From Plantactinospora sp. BC1 (GTDB taxonomy: Bacteria; Actinomycetota; Actinomycetes; Mycobacteriales; Micromonosporaceae), in the NCBI RefSeq assembly GCF_003030345.1, contig NZ_CP028158.1, positions 2,418,001 to 2,482,000 on the forward strand: DNA of 64,000 bases. The letters are read 5' to 3'. Below, piece after piece: positions 37,113 through 45,582 of this stretch. The notes beneath the pieces were generated by a model. The model did no database searches. It was not told where the DNA came from and worked only from the letters and a program-made list of their open reading frames with translations. Both the position numbers and the translations under genes were made by a program. Position 1 is the first letter of the stretch; every line of letters begins with the position of its first letter.

Positions 37113-37877
37113 TCAGGCGGGGGTCAGCAGGCGCGGCAGGTCGGCCTGGTAGTCGCCCGGCGAGCCAAGTTCCGGCACGGTGCGGAGGATCTGCCCGGAC
37201 CGGCTGGCGAGTACGGCGGAGGGTCTGCCGTTCGCCAGGGGCAGGTGCAGCGCGGCCCGCAGCTCGGAGGTGGGGTCCGTCAGGTAGCGGGGCGGTCTGC
37301 CGCCGGGCGGTGGCATGCTCCGGGCGCCGGGTACGGTCCGGCGGGTGCTGACCGCCACCACGGCGACTCCGGGTGGGGCGGCCCGGACGGCGGCGTCGAG
37401 GTGCTCCTCACAGCTACAGCCGTCGATCAGGATGACCACGGCGGGGAGCAGCCCGCGCAACGGGACGACCCGGCCGTCCTCGCCCAGCAGGTCCAGCGCG
37501 GGCAGGGCGCGGGCGGCCGGGTTCGTCGGGCCGCTCGGGCTGCCGGGGGTGCTTCGGCCGGTGGCGACCGGCCGCTGCGGGTTTGGCCAGGTGATGGCGA
37601 AGAGGCTGGTCAGGGTCGCCAGCAGGGCGACGGAGAGGATCAGCAGGCAGAGTCGCAGCGGGGCGGGGCCGGCGGTGCTGGTGGAGAGCCCGAGGCGCCG
37701 GCGCCAGCCGTCGCGGCGGGCGCGTAGCCGCAGTTCGCGGCGGATCTGGGCGGCTTCGGCGGCGAGTTCGCCGGGGTCGTCGGGGATGACGATCCGGCCC
37801 CAGTCGGCGGGCAGGTCGGGCACGCCGTCGAACGGGCCGTTGTCCGGCCGGCCGTCGCCGTCCGCCGACGTGCTCAT
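37113..37877 (-). CDS. membrane-anchored thioredoxin-like protein with a C-S-C motif
   Basis: A 254-aa protein with a soluble basic N-terminus (about 65 residues), one transmembrane helix (about 75-95) and an outside domain of thioredoxin-like order: VVILIDGCSCEEHLDAAV, then YLTDPTSELRAAL, RPSAVLASRSGQIL. The redox site would be CSC rather than CxxC, so it may be a variant or non-redox. It converges on the preceding gene. Confidence 0.6.
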   Translation of the reverse strand: MSTSADGDGRPDNGPFDGVPDLPADWGRIVIPDDPGELAAEAAQIRRELRLRARRDGWRRRLGLSTSTAGPAPLRLCLLILSVALLATLTSLFAITWPNPQRPVATGRSTPGSPSGPTNPAARALPALDLLGEDGRVVPLRGLLPAVVILIDGCSCEEHLDAAVRAAPPGVAVVAVSTRRTVPGARSMPPPGGRPPRYLTDPTSELRAALHLPLANGRPSAVLASRSGQILRTVPELGSPGDYQADLPRLLTPA

Positions 37878-37983
37878 CGCGCACCCCCTGGCTGCTCACC
37901 TGAGGTGTGAATCGGGCTCCGCTCCAGCCTCCCCCACCGGGGGGCGTATCGCCAGTGGGCGGCGGTGCCGTGTGCCGGAGAGA

Positions 37984-38180
37984 TATGCTGGAGGGACCGC
38001 AACGCCCTACATCCGATTTTTCCGATCCGCCTTGTCGGCCGGTGATCCGTGTGTCACGCAGCGTGCCTAAATCTACGGATCGCTGTCTTGTCAAGCCGAA
38101 GAAAGACCTCTCACAGGGCCTCTGAGCTGCGCTAACGGTCAGGACTGCGGTGGGACATCGGTGCCTGAGCGTGTTACCCT
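37984..38180 (+). promoter_or_regulatory. carD upstream region with two candidate -10 boxes
   Basis: The 330-bp gap 37878-38207 has no gene. TATGCT (37984-37989) and TACCCT (38175-38180) are candidate -10 boxes. The second is 27 bases before the carD ATG, with AAAGGGG as ribosome site. The stretch 38030-38110 is unusually AT-rich. Confidence 0.4.
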
Positions 38181-38207
38181 AGACACAGCGAAAGGGGTTT
38201 CGAACCT

Positions 38208-38693
38208 ATGGTTTTCAGTGTCGGCGAGACCGTTGTTTACCCCCACCACGGGGCCGCACTCATCGAGGCGATCGAGACTCGGGTCATCAAGGGCGAGCCC
38301 AAGCAGTACCTCGTCCTCAGGGTCGCTCAGGGTGATCTGACGGTCCGGGTGCCCGCCGAGAATGCCGAGATCGTGGGCGTGCGCGAAGTGGTTGGCGAAG
38401 AGGGCCTGGGCAAGGTCTTCGACGTCCTCCGTGCCCCGCACACCGAGGAGCCGACCAACTGGTCGCGGCGTTACAAGGCAAATCTGGAGAAGCTGGCCTC
38501 CGGTAATCCCCTCAAGGTGGCCGAGGTTGTCCGCGACCTCTGGCGCCGGGAGCGGGAGCGGGGCCTGTCGGCGGGTGAGAAGCGAATGCTCGCCAAGGCC
38601 CGCGACATCCTCGTCGGTGAGGTGGCGCTCGCCGAAAAGAGCACCAAGGACGAAGCGGAAACTCTTCTCGACAAGGTGCTCACCGAGGCATAG
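38208..38693 (+). CDS. carD: CarD, RNA polymerase-binding transcription regulator
   Basis: Essential actinobacterial factor that binds the RNA polymerase beta subunit and stabilises open complexes, especially at rRNA promoters. The 161-aa protein has the N-terminal Tudor-like RID domain ([17 protein letters not shown]) and a C-terminal basic helical domain with the DNA-wedging Trp in [15 protein letters not shown]. The order carD-ispD-ispF matches M. tuberculosis. Confidence 0.97.
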   Translation: MVFSVGETVVYPHHGAALIEAIETRVIKGEPKQYLVLRVAQGDLTVRVPAENAEIVGVREVVGEEGLGKVFDVLRAPHTEEPTNWSRRYKANLEKLASGNPLKVAEVVRDLWRRERERGLSAGEKRMLAKARDILVGEVALAEKSTKDEAETLLDKVLTEA

Positions 38694-38743
38694 CACTCAG
38701 GCTGGCACTTCCGCCGGTGCCGGCGACGTACCGGAAGAAAGTC

Positions 38744-38799
38744 CGAGGACCGCGACGTGACCGCGCAGCTCAATCCGCGCGGTGACGTCGCGGTCCTCG
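38744..38799 (+). promoter_or_regulatory. long hairpin enclosing the ispD ribosome site and start codon
   Basis: Arms 38744-38758 and 38785-38799 pair over 15 bp without mismatch. After one G-G mismatch (38759/38784), 38760-38766 pairs with 38777-38783, leaving a 10-nt loop. The probable ribosome site GAGGA (38745-38749) and the start codon GTG (38757-38759) both lie in the 5' arm. Confidence 0.7.
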
Positions 38800-39467
38800 T
38801 TCCGGCTGCGGGTGCCGGCGTCCGGCTCGGGCCGGGCGGCCCCAAGGCGCTCCGTCGGATCGGTGGCGAACCCCTGCTGGTGCACGCCGTGCGACGGATC
38901 GCCGCCGCACCCTCGGTGCACACCGTCGTGGTGGCGGCGCCACCCGGCGACGAGGACGCGGTCCGGGACCTGCTCGCCCCGGTGGCCGAGCTGACCGTGG
39001 TGACCGGCGGCGCCACCCGGCAGGAGTCGGTCGCCGCCGCGCTGGCAGCGGTGCCTGCCGGCCCGGAGATCGTCCTGGTGCACGACGCCGCCCGGGCGCT
39101 CACCCCGACCGCCCTGGTCGAGTCGGTCGTCCAGGCGGTCCGTGCCGGTGCGGAGGCCGTGATCCCGGTGCTCCCGGTGGTCGACACGGTCAAGGAGGTC
39201 TCGCCGGCCGGTCTGGTGCTCGGCACCGTGGACCGGTCCGCGCTGCGGGCCGTGCAGACGCCGCAGGGTTTCCGGCGGGCGGTGCTCGCCGCCGCGCACG
39301 CCGCCGCCGTCGATCCGCTCACCGACGACGCGGGCCTGGTCGAGAAGCAGGGCGTACCCGTCACCTGCGTCCCCGGCTCCGAATACGCGCTGAAGATCAC
39401 CCGCCCGTTCGACCTGGCCCTGGCCGAGCACCTGCTCGGCGCCGTACCGCTCGCCGGGCACCACTGA
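38757..39467 (+). CDS. ispD: 2-C-methyl-D-erythritol 4-phosphate cytidylyltransferase
   Basis: Third enzyme of the MEP isoprenoid pathway (MEP + CTP). The 236-aa protein has the nucleotide-binding VLVPAAGAGVRLGPGGPKAL, VHDAARAL and the ending signature VPGSEYALKITRPFDLALAEHLL. No other start codon stands between GTG 38757 and the conserved core, so translation must begin inside the hairpin described above. It lies 63 bp after carD, with ispF 18 bp downstream. Confidence 0.95.
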   Translation: MTAQLNPRGDVAVLVPAAGAGVRLGPGGPKALRRIGGEPLLVHAVRRIAAAPSVHTVVVAAPPGDEDAVRDLLAPVAELTVVTGGATRQESVAAALAAVPAGPEIVLVHDAARALTPTALVESVVQAVRAGAEAVIPVLPVVDTVKEVSPAGLVLGTVDRSALRAVQTPQGFRRAVLAAAHAAAVDPLTDDAGLVEKQGVPVTCVPGSEYALKITRPFDLALAEHLLGAVPLAGHH

Positions 39468-39472
39468 TCGCC

Positions 39473-39478
39473 TACGCT
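39473..39478 (+). promoter_or_regulatory. -10 box TACGCT for leaderless ispF
   Basis: TACGCT ends seven bases before GTG 39486, just after the ispD stop. Confidence 0.45.
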
Positions 39479-39485
39479 TTCGCAC

Positions 39486-39968
39486 GTGATCCTTCCGCTG
39501 GTCGGTGTCGGCACCGACGTGCACGGGTTCGAGGCGGGCCGGGCCTGCTGGGTGGCCGGCCTGCACTGGCCCGGCGTGGACGGGCTGGCCGGGCACTCCG
39601 ACGGTGACGTCGCCGCGCACGCCGCCTGCGACGCGCTGCTCTCCGCCGCCGGCCTCGGCGACCTGGGCAGCAACTTCGGGGTGGCCGAGCCGGAATGGGC
39701 CGGTGCCGCCGGGGTGACGCTGCTGGCCGAGACCGCCCGCCGGGTCCGGGCCGCCGGCTTCGAGATCGGCAACGTCTCGATCCAGGTCATCGGGGTACGC
39801 CCGAAGATCGGTCCCCGCCGTGCCGAGGCGCAGCGGACGTTGACGGCGGCGGTCGGTGCCCCGGTCACCGTCTCCGGTACCACCACCGACGGGCTCGGGC
39901 TCACCGGCCGGGGCGAGGGGCTGGCGGGTATCGCCGTCGCCCTGGTCCACCGGTCATCCCAGGGTTAG
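39486..39968 (+). CDS. ispF: 2-C-methyl-D-erythritol 2,4-cyclodiphosphate synthase
   Basis: MEP pathway enzyme following IspD and IspE. The 160-aa protein has metal ligands in GTDVHGFE and [16 protein letters not shown], and the C-terminal family stretch [18 protein letters not shown] 39486. In related genomes cysS follows ispF; here the core order ends and an accessory region begins. Confidence 0.95.
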   Translation: MILPLVGVGTDVHGFEAGRACWVAGLHWPGVDGLAGHSDGDVAAHAACDALLSAAGLGDLGSNFGVAEPEWAGAAGVTLLAETARRVRAAGFEIGNVSIQVIGVRPKIGPRRAEAQRTLTAAVGAPVTVSGTTTDGLGLTGRGEGLAGIAVALVHRSSQG

Positions 39969-40047
39969 CCTCGGCAGGCCAACCGGAATGAACGGCGGAG
40001 GCGATTCTCCGAATCTTGGTGAATTGAGGTTCGTGGCCGATTCTGAT

Positions 40048-40326
40048 TCAACAAGAATCTTGGTGCGGCGGGCTCGTGTGCCGTTGGCGGGGAAGCCAGT
40101 AGACGATTCGGGCGGCCAGTTCGCGGGGATCAACGGTGGGTAGGTCCTGTAAGGCATGTTGGAGTTGGCCCGCGAGGTAGATCAGTAAGCCGATCCGGTT
40201 GTCCCGATAGGCGTGTAGCAGGTTGAGGCGGGCCGGCTGGCAGGGCCACGGTGCGCCACAGGTCCGGCATCGGAACGAGGGGCGGGCCGGCGTGTGCGGT
40301 CGGAACCGGGCGTGCGGGCCGTACAT
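40048..40326 (-). CDS. small CxxC...WPC protein of the XRE/DUF397 neighbourhood
   Basis: A 92-aa protein with a metal-binding-like CRTCGAPWPC and then helical NLLHAYRDNRIGLLIYLAG. I recognise this pattern from small actinomycete proteins sometimes labelled 'flavin reductase', a name without real support. ATG 40326 (or GTG 40329) lies 14 bp after the next small gene, so the two form an operon running away from the XRE regulator. Confidence 0.6.
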   Translation of the reverse strand: MYGPHARFRPHTPARPSFRCRTCGAPWPCQPARLNLLHAYRDNRIGLLIYLAGQLQHALQDLPTVDPRELAARIVYWLPRQRHTSPPHQDSC

Positions 40327-40339
40327 CACGGACGCGCGG

Positions 40340-40651
40340 TCACTGGAGCTCGGCCTGTCGGGCCCGACCGGCCCGGGCCGGCGTCTGCCCGCCGGCCCGG
40401 CTGTTGGCCAGGTGCGGGCGGGTGGGCGCGACCCACGCCGGGCGGGCGTTGGGGTGCCGGTTCCGGGCCGGTGGCGGCGGCGGATCCGGGGGTACCCGGA
40501 CCAGCGCCGGTCTGCCCGTCGGTGGCGGCCCGGGGCGGTGGGGCGCCGCGATGGTGCGCGGGCAGCGCCAGCGGCGGCCGCAGGAGCAGAAGATCCAGAG
40601 GAAATACCAGGCGCGGTAATGCCGGATGGGTTTGCGGTGTCGCCTGGACAT
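40340..40651 (-). CDS. small Trp/Cys-rich N-terminus, Pro-rich hypothetical protein
   Basis: A 103-aa protein whose first 30 residues (RAWYFLWIFCSCGRRWRCP) are aromatic and carry three cysteines, followed by a Pro/Arg-rich tail. It resembles a Micromonosporaceae-type family of short proteins beside XRE regulators. AAGGGTG precedes ATG 40651. Other frames over this GC-rich stretch are open too, so the call is moderate. Confidence 0.45.
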   Translation of the reverse strand: MSRRHRKPIRHYRAWYFLWIFCSCGRRWRCPRTIAAPHRPGPPPTGRPALVRVPPDPPPPPARNRHPNARPAWVAPTRPHLANSRAGGQTPARAGRARQAELQ

Positions 40652-40786
40652 TGATCACCCTTTCTCGTTGTTTCCCGGGCTGACGCGAGGTGGTTCCACC
40701 CTGGACTGTTTCCCGCGATCCACAGAAGATGGAGCCAGGGCACTGGAGGCGGATAACGGATACCCATCCACATACGGGAGCATTGG

Positions 40787-41563
40787 GTGAGCGATCTTCG
40801 AGAGATCCTGAGAAAGCAGCGCGCGGCGAAAAGGTTGACCCAGGATCAGGCTGGTGCCGCGATCAACGTCAGTGGATCATTGATTGCCGCGTTCGAATGC
40901 GGTCGACTGGTGCCGCAGCCCGACACGGCCGAACGGCTCGACGCGTTCTTCGGAACCGGCGACGAGATCCGGCGCACCGCCGAGACGGCCCGGGAAGACG
41001 CCCAGGCTCCCTGGCTGCGCCCGTGGACCGACAACGAGAAGCGCGCGGTCCTGCTGCGTACGTTCGAGCCGAACCTGATTCCCGGGCTCCTCCAGACCGA
41101 GGCGTATTCGCGCGCCGTGCTGCGCGGCACCCGGTTGCCGGACGAGGCGGTCGAACGGACCACCCAGGTTCGCAAGGATCGGCAGGCGGCAACGGTCGAT
41201 CGGGCCGACCCGCCGATGCTGACCGCTGTGCTGGGCGAGGCCGCCCTGCACTGTGGTCCGCCCGACGTGCTGAAGGAGCAACTCGACCACCTGGTCGACG
41301 TCGGGCACCGCCCCCGGGTGCAGATCCGGGTAGTGCCCCGTAGTGCCGGACTGCACGGCGGGCTGTCCGGCGCCTTCGTGCTGGCGACGCTCCCCGGTGG
41401 GGTGCGGGCGGGCTATCTCGACGACCAACTGCGCGGCCGGGTGGTGACCGACGTCGATGACCTGCACGGTCTAGAGTTGGCCTGGGACATCGTCAGTGGT
41501 CTCGCCCTCCCGGTCGACCAGTCGCGGGACCTGATCGTGAAGGCGGTTGAGGAGCATGACTGA
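40787..41563 (+). CDS. XRE-family regulator with DUF5753 domain (WhiJ-like)
   Basis: A 258-aa DNA-binding regulator. Residues 4-60 form a helix-turn-helix (LREILRKQRAAKRLTQDQAG). The rest is DUF5753, with the hallmark LLRTFEPNLIPGLLQTEAYSRA. Such proteins pair with a small DUF397 protein that modulates them in streptomycete development (whiJ/abaA type loci). GGGAG before GTG 40787. It overlaps the DUF397 gene by eight bases. Confidence 0.9.
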   Translation: MSDLREILRKQRAAKRLTQDQAGAAINVSGSLIAAFECGRLVPQPDTAERLDAFFGTGDEIRRTAETAREDAQAPWLRPWTDNEKRAVLLRTFEPNLIPGLLQTEAYSRAVLRGTRLPDEAVERTTQVRKDRQAATVDRADPPMLTAVLGEAALHCGPPDVLKEQLDHLVDVGHRPRVQIRVVPRSAGLHGGLSGAFVLATLPGGVRAGYLDDQLRGRVVTDVDDLHGLELAWDIVSGLALPVDQSRDLIVKAVEEHD

Positions 41564-41744
41564 GCAACCGAACTGGCGCAAGAGCAGTCGTAGCAGCGGC
41601 AACCAGGGCAACTGCGTGGAGGTCGCGGACAACCTCCCGCACCGCGTGCTGGTCCGGGACAGTAAGGATCGGTCGGGGCCGGTGTTGACGTTCGGGCCGG
41701 CGGCCTGGCGCGGCTTCGTCCGGGACCTCGCCGCAGACCGCTAG
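41556..41744 (+). CDS. DUF397 protein
   Basis: A 62-aa small acidic protein with the family pattern NWRKSSRSSGNQGNCVEVAD, VLVRDSKD and FGPAAWRGFV. DUF397 proteins act with the upstream XRE-DUF5753 regulator. ATG 41556 overlaps that gene's stop, indicating coupled translation. Confidence 0.9.
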   Translation: MTEQPNWRKSSRSSGNQGNCVEVADNLPHRVLVRDSKDRSGPVLTFGPAAWRGFVRDLAADR

Positions 41745-41758
41745 TCCAGCAGCCGAGC

Positions 41759-41794
41759 GCCCCCGCGACCGTGTGGCAGCACGGGCGCGGGGGC
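41759..41794 (+). terminator. stem-loop after the DUF397 gene
   Basis: Nine-bp arms (41759-41767/41786-41794), a 1x1 mismatch, then five-bp arms around a 6-nt loop, 15 bp after the stop codon; no T tract. Confidence 0.65.
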
Positions 41795-41917
41795 ATCGCC
41801 GTGTCCGGGCCGGGACGACAGTCCCCTTGACGGGATTGTGTCGGGGCCGCGATCACGGGGGGAGGCGGGTTGGGCTCAGCAGCGGGAAGTCGTCCACCAG
41901 GTGACCGGGGGCAGTAA

Positions 41918-41961
41918 GGGACCAAGCCTGACGCCACGGGGGGAGCGCCAGGCTTGGTCCC
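41918..41961. repeat. 13-bp inverted repeat in the gap before the TPR gene
   Basis: GGGACCAAGCCTG (41918-41930) and its complement (41949-41961) can extend by three more pairs inside. The 371-bp gap 41745-42115 holds this, the terminator, and a near-20-bp direct repeat (around 41993 and 42053, core TTCGGCGGGTCG). I see no gene in it. Confidence 0.6.
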
Positions 41962-42103
41962 GTCTACGGTACCGCGCATCGGGCGGCATGGGGAGTGGGC
42001 ATTCGGCGGGTCGTCGGGCAACTGGCCGGTGCGGTCCGGCAACCCGCCCGGAGAGTGGGTGTTCGGCGGGTCGGGCGTGCTGAGCCGGCGGGACAGCGCC
42101 GGT

Positions 42104-42109
42104 TAGGCT
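42104..42109 (+). promoter_or_regulatory. -10 box TAGGCT for leaderless TPR gene
   Basis: TAGGCT ends six bases before GTG 42116. Confidence 0.55.
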
Positions 42110-42115
42110 CGGCCC

Positions 42116-43153
42116 GTGTCCAGCGACGCCGATTCCGACCAGTCCTCCTCCGCCGAAGGGTACGTCCAGCGCGCCGAACTGCTCGCCGAACTCGGCCGGT
42201 ACGACGAAGCTGCCGCCGAAGTCGGGTTCGCGATCGCGCTCGACCCGTCCAATGTGCGTGCGCTGGTCATGCTCGCGATGGTCCGGCTCGCCGGGGAGAA
42301 GCCGGAAGAGGCGCTGAGCGCGGCGGACTCGGCGGTGGCCGTCGCGCCGGAGCTGATCCATCCGCTGGTGATCCGGGGACACGCCCTGGCCGACCTGCGC
42401 CGGTTCAAGGAGGCGGCGGCGACGGCCGACGAGATCCTCGCGCTCGGGCCGGACGACGCGTACGCCCAGCGCAGCGCGGCGGCGATCCTGGGTGAGTCGC
42501 GTAACGGACAGCAGGCGCTCAACGCCGCGTGGCGGGGTGTCGAGCTGGCGCCGGAGGAGCCGCAGGCGCACCTGGTGCTGGGCCTGGTGGCGGCCAGGAT
42601 GGAGATGTTCGAGCTGGCCGAGCGGGCCTACCGGGAGGCGCTGCGGCTGGACCCGGAGCTGGCGGCGGCCCAGCACAACATCGGGGTGATCCGGCTGGAG
42701 CAGCGGCGCTACTCGGAGGCGCTGGAACATCTCGCCGACGCGGCGGCACTCGACCCGACCAGCCGGGACGGCGCCCGGGCGATCGGCGGTGGGCTGCGCC
42801 AGCTCCTGATGTACGGCGCCGGCTACACCATCGTGGTGTCGGTACTGGTGGCCTGCCTGGCGGCGGCGAACCCGGTCTCGTCCCGGCTCTGGGCCGGGCT
42901 GGCGGCGGTGACCGGCGGCATCCTGGTCTGGCGGTTCGCCCGGCGGGTGCCGAACCTGGGCCGGGGGCGGCTGCCCGACCTGATCCGCGCCGACCGGATG
43001 CTGGCGCTCGCCGTCTACGCCGTGGTCGCCGGCCCCTGCCTGATCCTGCTCTACGCCATCCTCGGCACGCCGTGGCCGCTGGTGCTGGCGATCCTCGCCA
43101 CCGCCGCGACCGAGCTGGCAGTCCTCTTCGGCTGGTCACCCGACCGCGACTGA
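42116..43153 (+). CDS. TPR-repeat membrane protein
   Basis: A 345-aa protein. Residues 15-230 form about six tetratricopeptide repeats (YVQRAELLAELGRYDEAAAE, AYREALRLDPELAAAQHNIG). Three or four transmembrane helices follow (about 240-260, 265-280, 300-320, 322-340). The repeats are probably cytoplasmic and bind partner proteins. No partner is evident next door. Confidence 0.8.
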   Translation: MSSDADSDQSSSAEGYVQRAELLAELGRYDEAAAEVGFAIALDPSNVRALVMLAMVRLAGEKPEEALSAADSAVAVAPELIHPLVIRGHALADLRRFKEAAATADEILALGPDDAYAQRSAAAILGESRNGQQALNAAWRGVELAPEEPQAHLVLGLVAARMEMFELAERAYREALRLDPELAAAQHNIGVIRLEQRRYSEALEHLADAAALDPTSRDGARAIGGGLRQLLMYGAGYTIVVSVLVACLAAANPVSSRLWAGLAAVTGGILVWRFARRVPNLGRGRLPDLIRADRMLALAVYAVVAGPCLILLYAILGTPWPLVLAILATAATELAVLFGWSPDRD

Positions 43154-43255
43154 CGGCAGCGGGCGCATCGAACGGCCGGGACGAACAGGTAGAGTCGGGA
43201 CAGAACATCCCGCTTCTGCACGGCCTGCCGTGCCGACGGCACGTTCGGGGGTGCG

Positions 43256-44347
43256 ATGTCTCGACAGTGGACTCGGCGACTCGGTGTGACCCTCTGCGGG
43301 GTGTTGGCGCTCACGGGCTGCACCGACGAGAGCGCCCCGGAGCCGCCGGCACCCAAGGTGACCACCCAGGAGTTCGCGCAGCGGCTCACCGAGCACCTGT
43401 CCCGGGCGGTGACCGGGGCGTTGGAGGCCGAGGCGCGGGCCACCGCGCCGAACCACTCGCAGAGCGTGGGCTGTGCCGACCTGCCCGGAGGCGGCCCGAG
43501 CTGGGGCGTCCGGCCGCGAGCCGAGCTGACGGTCACCGCGGGCGAGAAGGCGGGGAAGTACCTCGACGACGTGGACACGTGGATGATCCGCGAGGGTTTC
43601 GGTGAACGTACCAAGGGGTGGCGGGTCGACACGCCCGCCGACGTCCAGGAGATCACCGGCGAGCACGACGACGGCACCGAGTTGCTCATGGAGATGGCTC
43701 GGGACAGCGGGACGTTCACCGTCGAGCTGACCGGGCCGTGCACCTGGCCACCGAACCGGTCCGGCGGTCCGCCGCCCTCCGGGCAGCTCCCGCCCCTGCC
43801 GGCGCCGTCCGGTCAGACACAGACCCGCAGCGAGGATTCCGACCAGCCGTGCACGTCACCGAAGCTCTACGTCTACAACCTCACCTCCCGGCCGTTCGCC
43901 GGCCGGGGTCCGCACCTGATGGCGCTGGTCAGATACGCCGACGAGCGGGAGATGGAGTACGCCGAGATCCTGCTGCCCAACGCCTGGGAGCCCCGGTACG
44001 CGCCGGGCACCTCACAGCGGAACCTCGACGAGGTACAACTCCTCGTCTGCGTACGGGTGACGGCGACCCGGGACTCGGGTAAGGACGTCACCTGCAGCTA
44101 CACGAGTGAACCGGCGGCACCGACCGGCGGTCTGCCGTTCACCTTCGACCTGTTCGAGAGCGTCTACCAGGTCACGGTGCGGGAGGCCCGCAGCGGCAGG
44201 GTGGTCAGCGAGTTCACCATCCCGGGTCGGCAGAACGGCGAGGACAACTGTCCGTTCCGGATGGACTACAACCGGAAGCTGGCCCGGGGCATCGACGAGC
44301 GGGCCTTCGAGCGAAGGTTGAAGTCCCTCGTCGAGGCACGCAGGTGA
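43256..44347 (+). CDS. lipoprotein of unknown function
   Basis: A 363-aa exported protein with lipobox ALTGC. Two regions, residues 35-170 and 200-360, are separated by a Pro-rich linker. Four or more cysteines suggest disulfides (VGCADLPG, GPCTWPP, QPCTSPK, VTCSYTS). No family recognised. The leader upstream has TAGAGT near 43192 and a small perfect hairpin at 43218-43233 (GCACGGC, 2-nt loop). Convergent with hmgA. Confidence 0.65.
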   Translation: MSRQWTRRLGVTLCGVLALTGCTDESAPEPPAPKVTTQEFAQRLTEHLSRAVTGALEAEARATAPNHSQSVGCADLPGGGPSWGVRPRAELTVTAGEKAGKYLDDVDTWMIREGFGERTKGWRVDTPADVQEITGEHDDGTELLMEMARDSGTFTVELTGPCTWPPNRSGGPPPSGQLPPLPAPSGQTQTRSEDSDQPCTSPKLYVYNLTSRPFAGRGPHLMALVRYADEREMEYAEILLPNAWEPRYAPGTSQRNLDEVQLLVCVRVTATRDSGKDVTCSYTSEPAAPTGGLPFTFDLFESVYQVTVREARSGRVVSEFTIPGRQNGEDNCPFRMDYNRKLARGIDERAFERRLKSLVEARR

Positions 44348-44370
44348 CGAGGCTGCCGGCGCGGTAGGGC

Positions 44371-45546
44371 TCAGCCGGTGGTCCGGCCGGACCAGGTCCA
44401 GGCGTACCCGGTGTCCTCACAGGAGAGTGCCGGGCCGCAGAGGTCGAGCGGGCGGAAGGTGTCGACCATGACGGCCAGCTCGTCGAAGCTCTCCGCCCCG
44501 ATCGCCCGCTCGGGGGCGCCGGGCTGCGGGCCGTGGGTGAAACCGCCCGGGTGCAGCGAGATCGAGCCCTGCTCGATCCCGGAGCCGCGCCGCGCCTCGT
44601 AGTTGCCGCCGGTGTAGAAGAGCATCTCGTCGGAGTCGACGTTGTGGTGGTTGTACGGCACCGGGACGGCCAGCGGGTGGTAGTCGACCTTGCGGGGTAC
44701 GAAGGAGCAGATCACGAAGTTCGGCCCCTGGAAGGTCTGGTGCACCGGCGGTGGCTGGTGGATCCGGCCGGTGATCGGCTCGAAGTCGTGGATGGAGAAC
44801 GCCCACGGGTAGAGGTGACCGTCCCAGCCGACCACGTCGAAGGGGTGGTTGGCGTAGACGTGCCGGGTCCAGCCCCGGCGGTGCTGGACGTAGACCTCGA
44901 CGTCGGTCTCCTCGACCAGCAGCGGCGCCTCCGGGCCGCGTACGTCCCGCTCGCAGTAGGGGGAGTGTTCGAGGAACTGGCCGCGTACCGAGAGGTAGCG
45001 CTTGGGCGGGCCGATGTGCCCGGACGCCTCGATGGCGAGCATCCGCAGCGGCTGCGGGGCGACCGGGACGATCCGGTACACCACCGAGGTCGGGATGATC
45101 ACGTAGTCCCCGGCGGTCACCCCGAGCACCCCGAAGCTGGACTCGATCCGGGCGGCGCCGGACTCGACGTAGAGGCACTCGTCGCCGATGGCGTTGCGGT
45201 AGAGCGGGGAGGGCTGGTCGGCGACGACGTACGAGATCCGGACGTCGTCGTTGGCCAGCAGGTGCTGCCGGCCGAGGATCGCGTCGGCGCCGGCACCGCC
45301 GTCGAGCTTGTGGGTGCGCAGGTGGCGGGGCTTGAGCGGCAGGTTCGGCACCCGCTGCCAGGCCGGTGGGGTGAACTCCTCGGCGGCGACGATCGCGGTC
45401 GGCAGATAGCGGTGGTAGAGCAGCGACGAGTCGGAGGAGAAGCCCTCCTGCCCCATCAGCTCCTCGGCGTAGAGGCTGCCGTCGGGCTGCCGGAACTGGG
45501 TGTGGCGCTTCCGGGGAACCTCGCCGACGCTGCGGTAGTACGGCAT
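44371..45546 (-). CDS. hmgA: homogentisate 1,2-dioxygenase
   Basis: Opens the ring of homogentisate to maleylacetoacetate in tyrosine degradation. The 391-aa protein has the conserved PYNHHNVDSDEMLFYTGGNY (iron-ligand His and Glu region) and HPGGFTHGPQPG (second His). AAGGGAGG precedes ATG 45546. It is divergent from the fahA operon across a 94-bp region with a strong palindrome, implying shared control. Confidence 0.94.
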   Translation of the reverse strand: MPYYRSVGEVPRKRHTQFRQPDGSLYAEELMGQEGFSSDSSLLYHRYLPTAIVAAEEFTPPAWQRVPNLPLKPRHLRTHKLDGGAGADAILGRQHLLANDDVRISYVVADQPSPLYRNAIGDECLYVESGAARIESSFGVLGVTAGDYVIIPTSVVYRIVPVAPQPLRMLAIEASGHIGPPKRYLSVRGQFLEHSPYCERDVRGPEAPLLVEETDVEVYVQHRRGWTRHVYANHPFDVVGWDGHLYPWAFSIHDFEPITGRIHQPPPVHQTFQGPNFVICSFVPRKVDYHPLAVPVPYNHHNVDSDEMLFYTGGNYEARRGSGIEQGSISLHPGGFTHGPQPGAPERAIGAESFDELAVMVDTFRPLDLCGPALSCEDTGYAWTWSGRTTG

Positions 45547-45582
45547 GATCGCCTCCCTTTTGTCCCAGTCACCGGCCGAGAA

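Noticed and set aside
40223-40683. Several plus-strand frames opposite the small genes
   Set aside because: Composition is random GC-rich sequence; the minus-strand frames show family-like Cys/Trp motifs.
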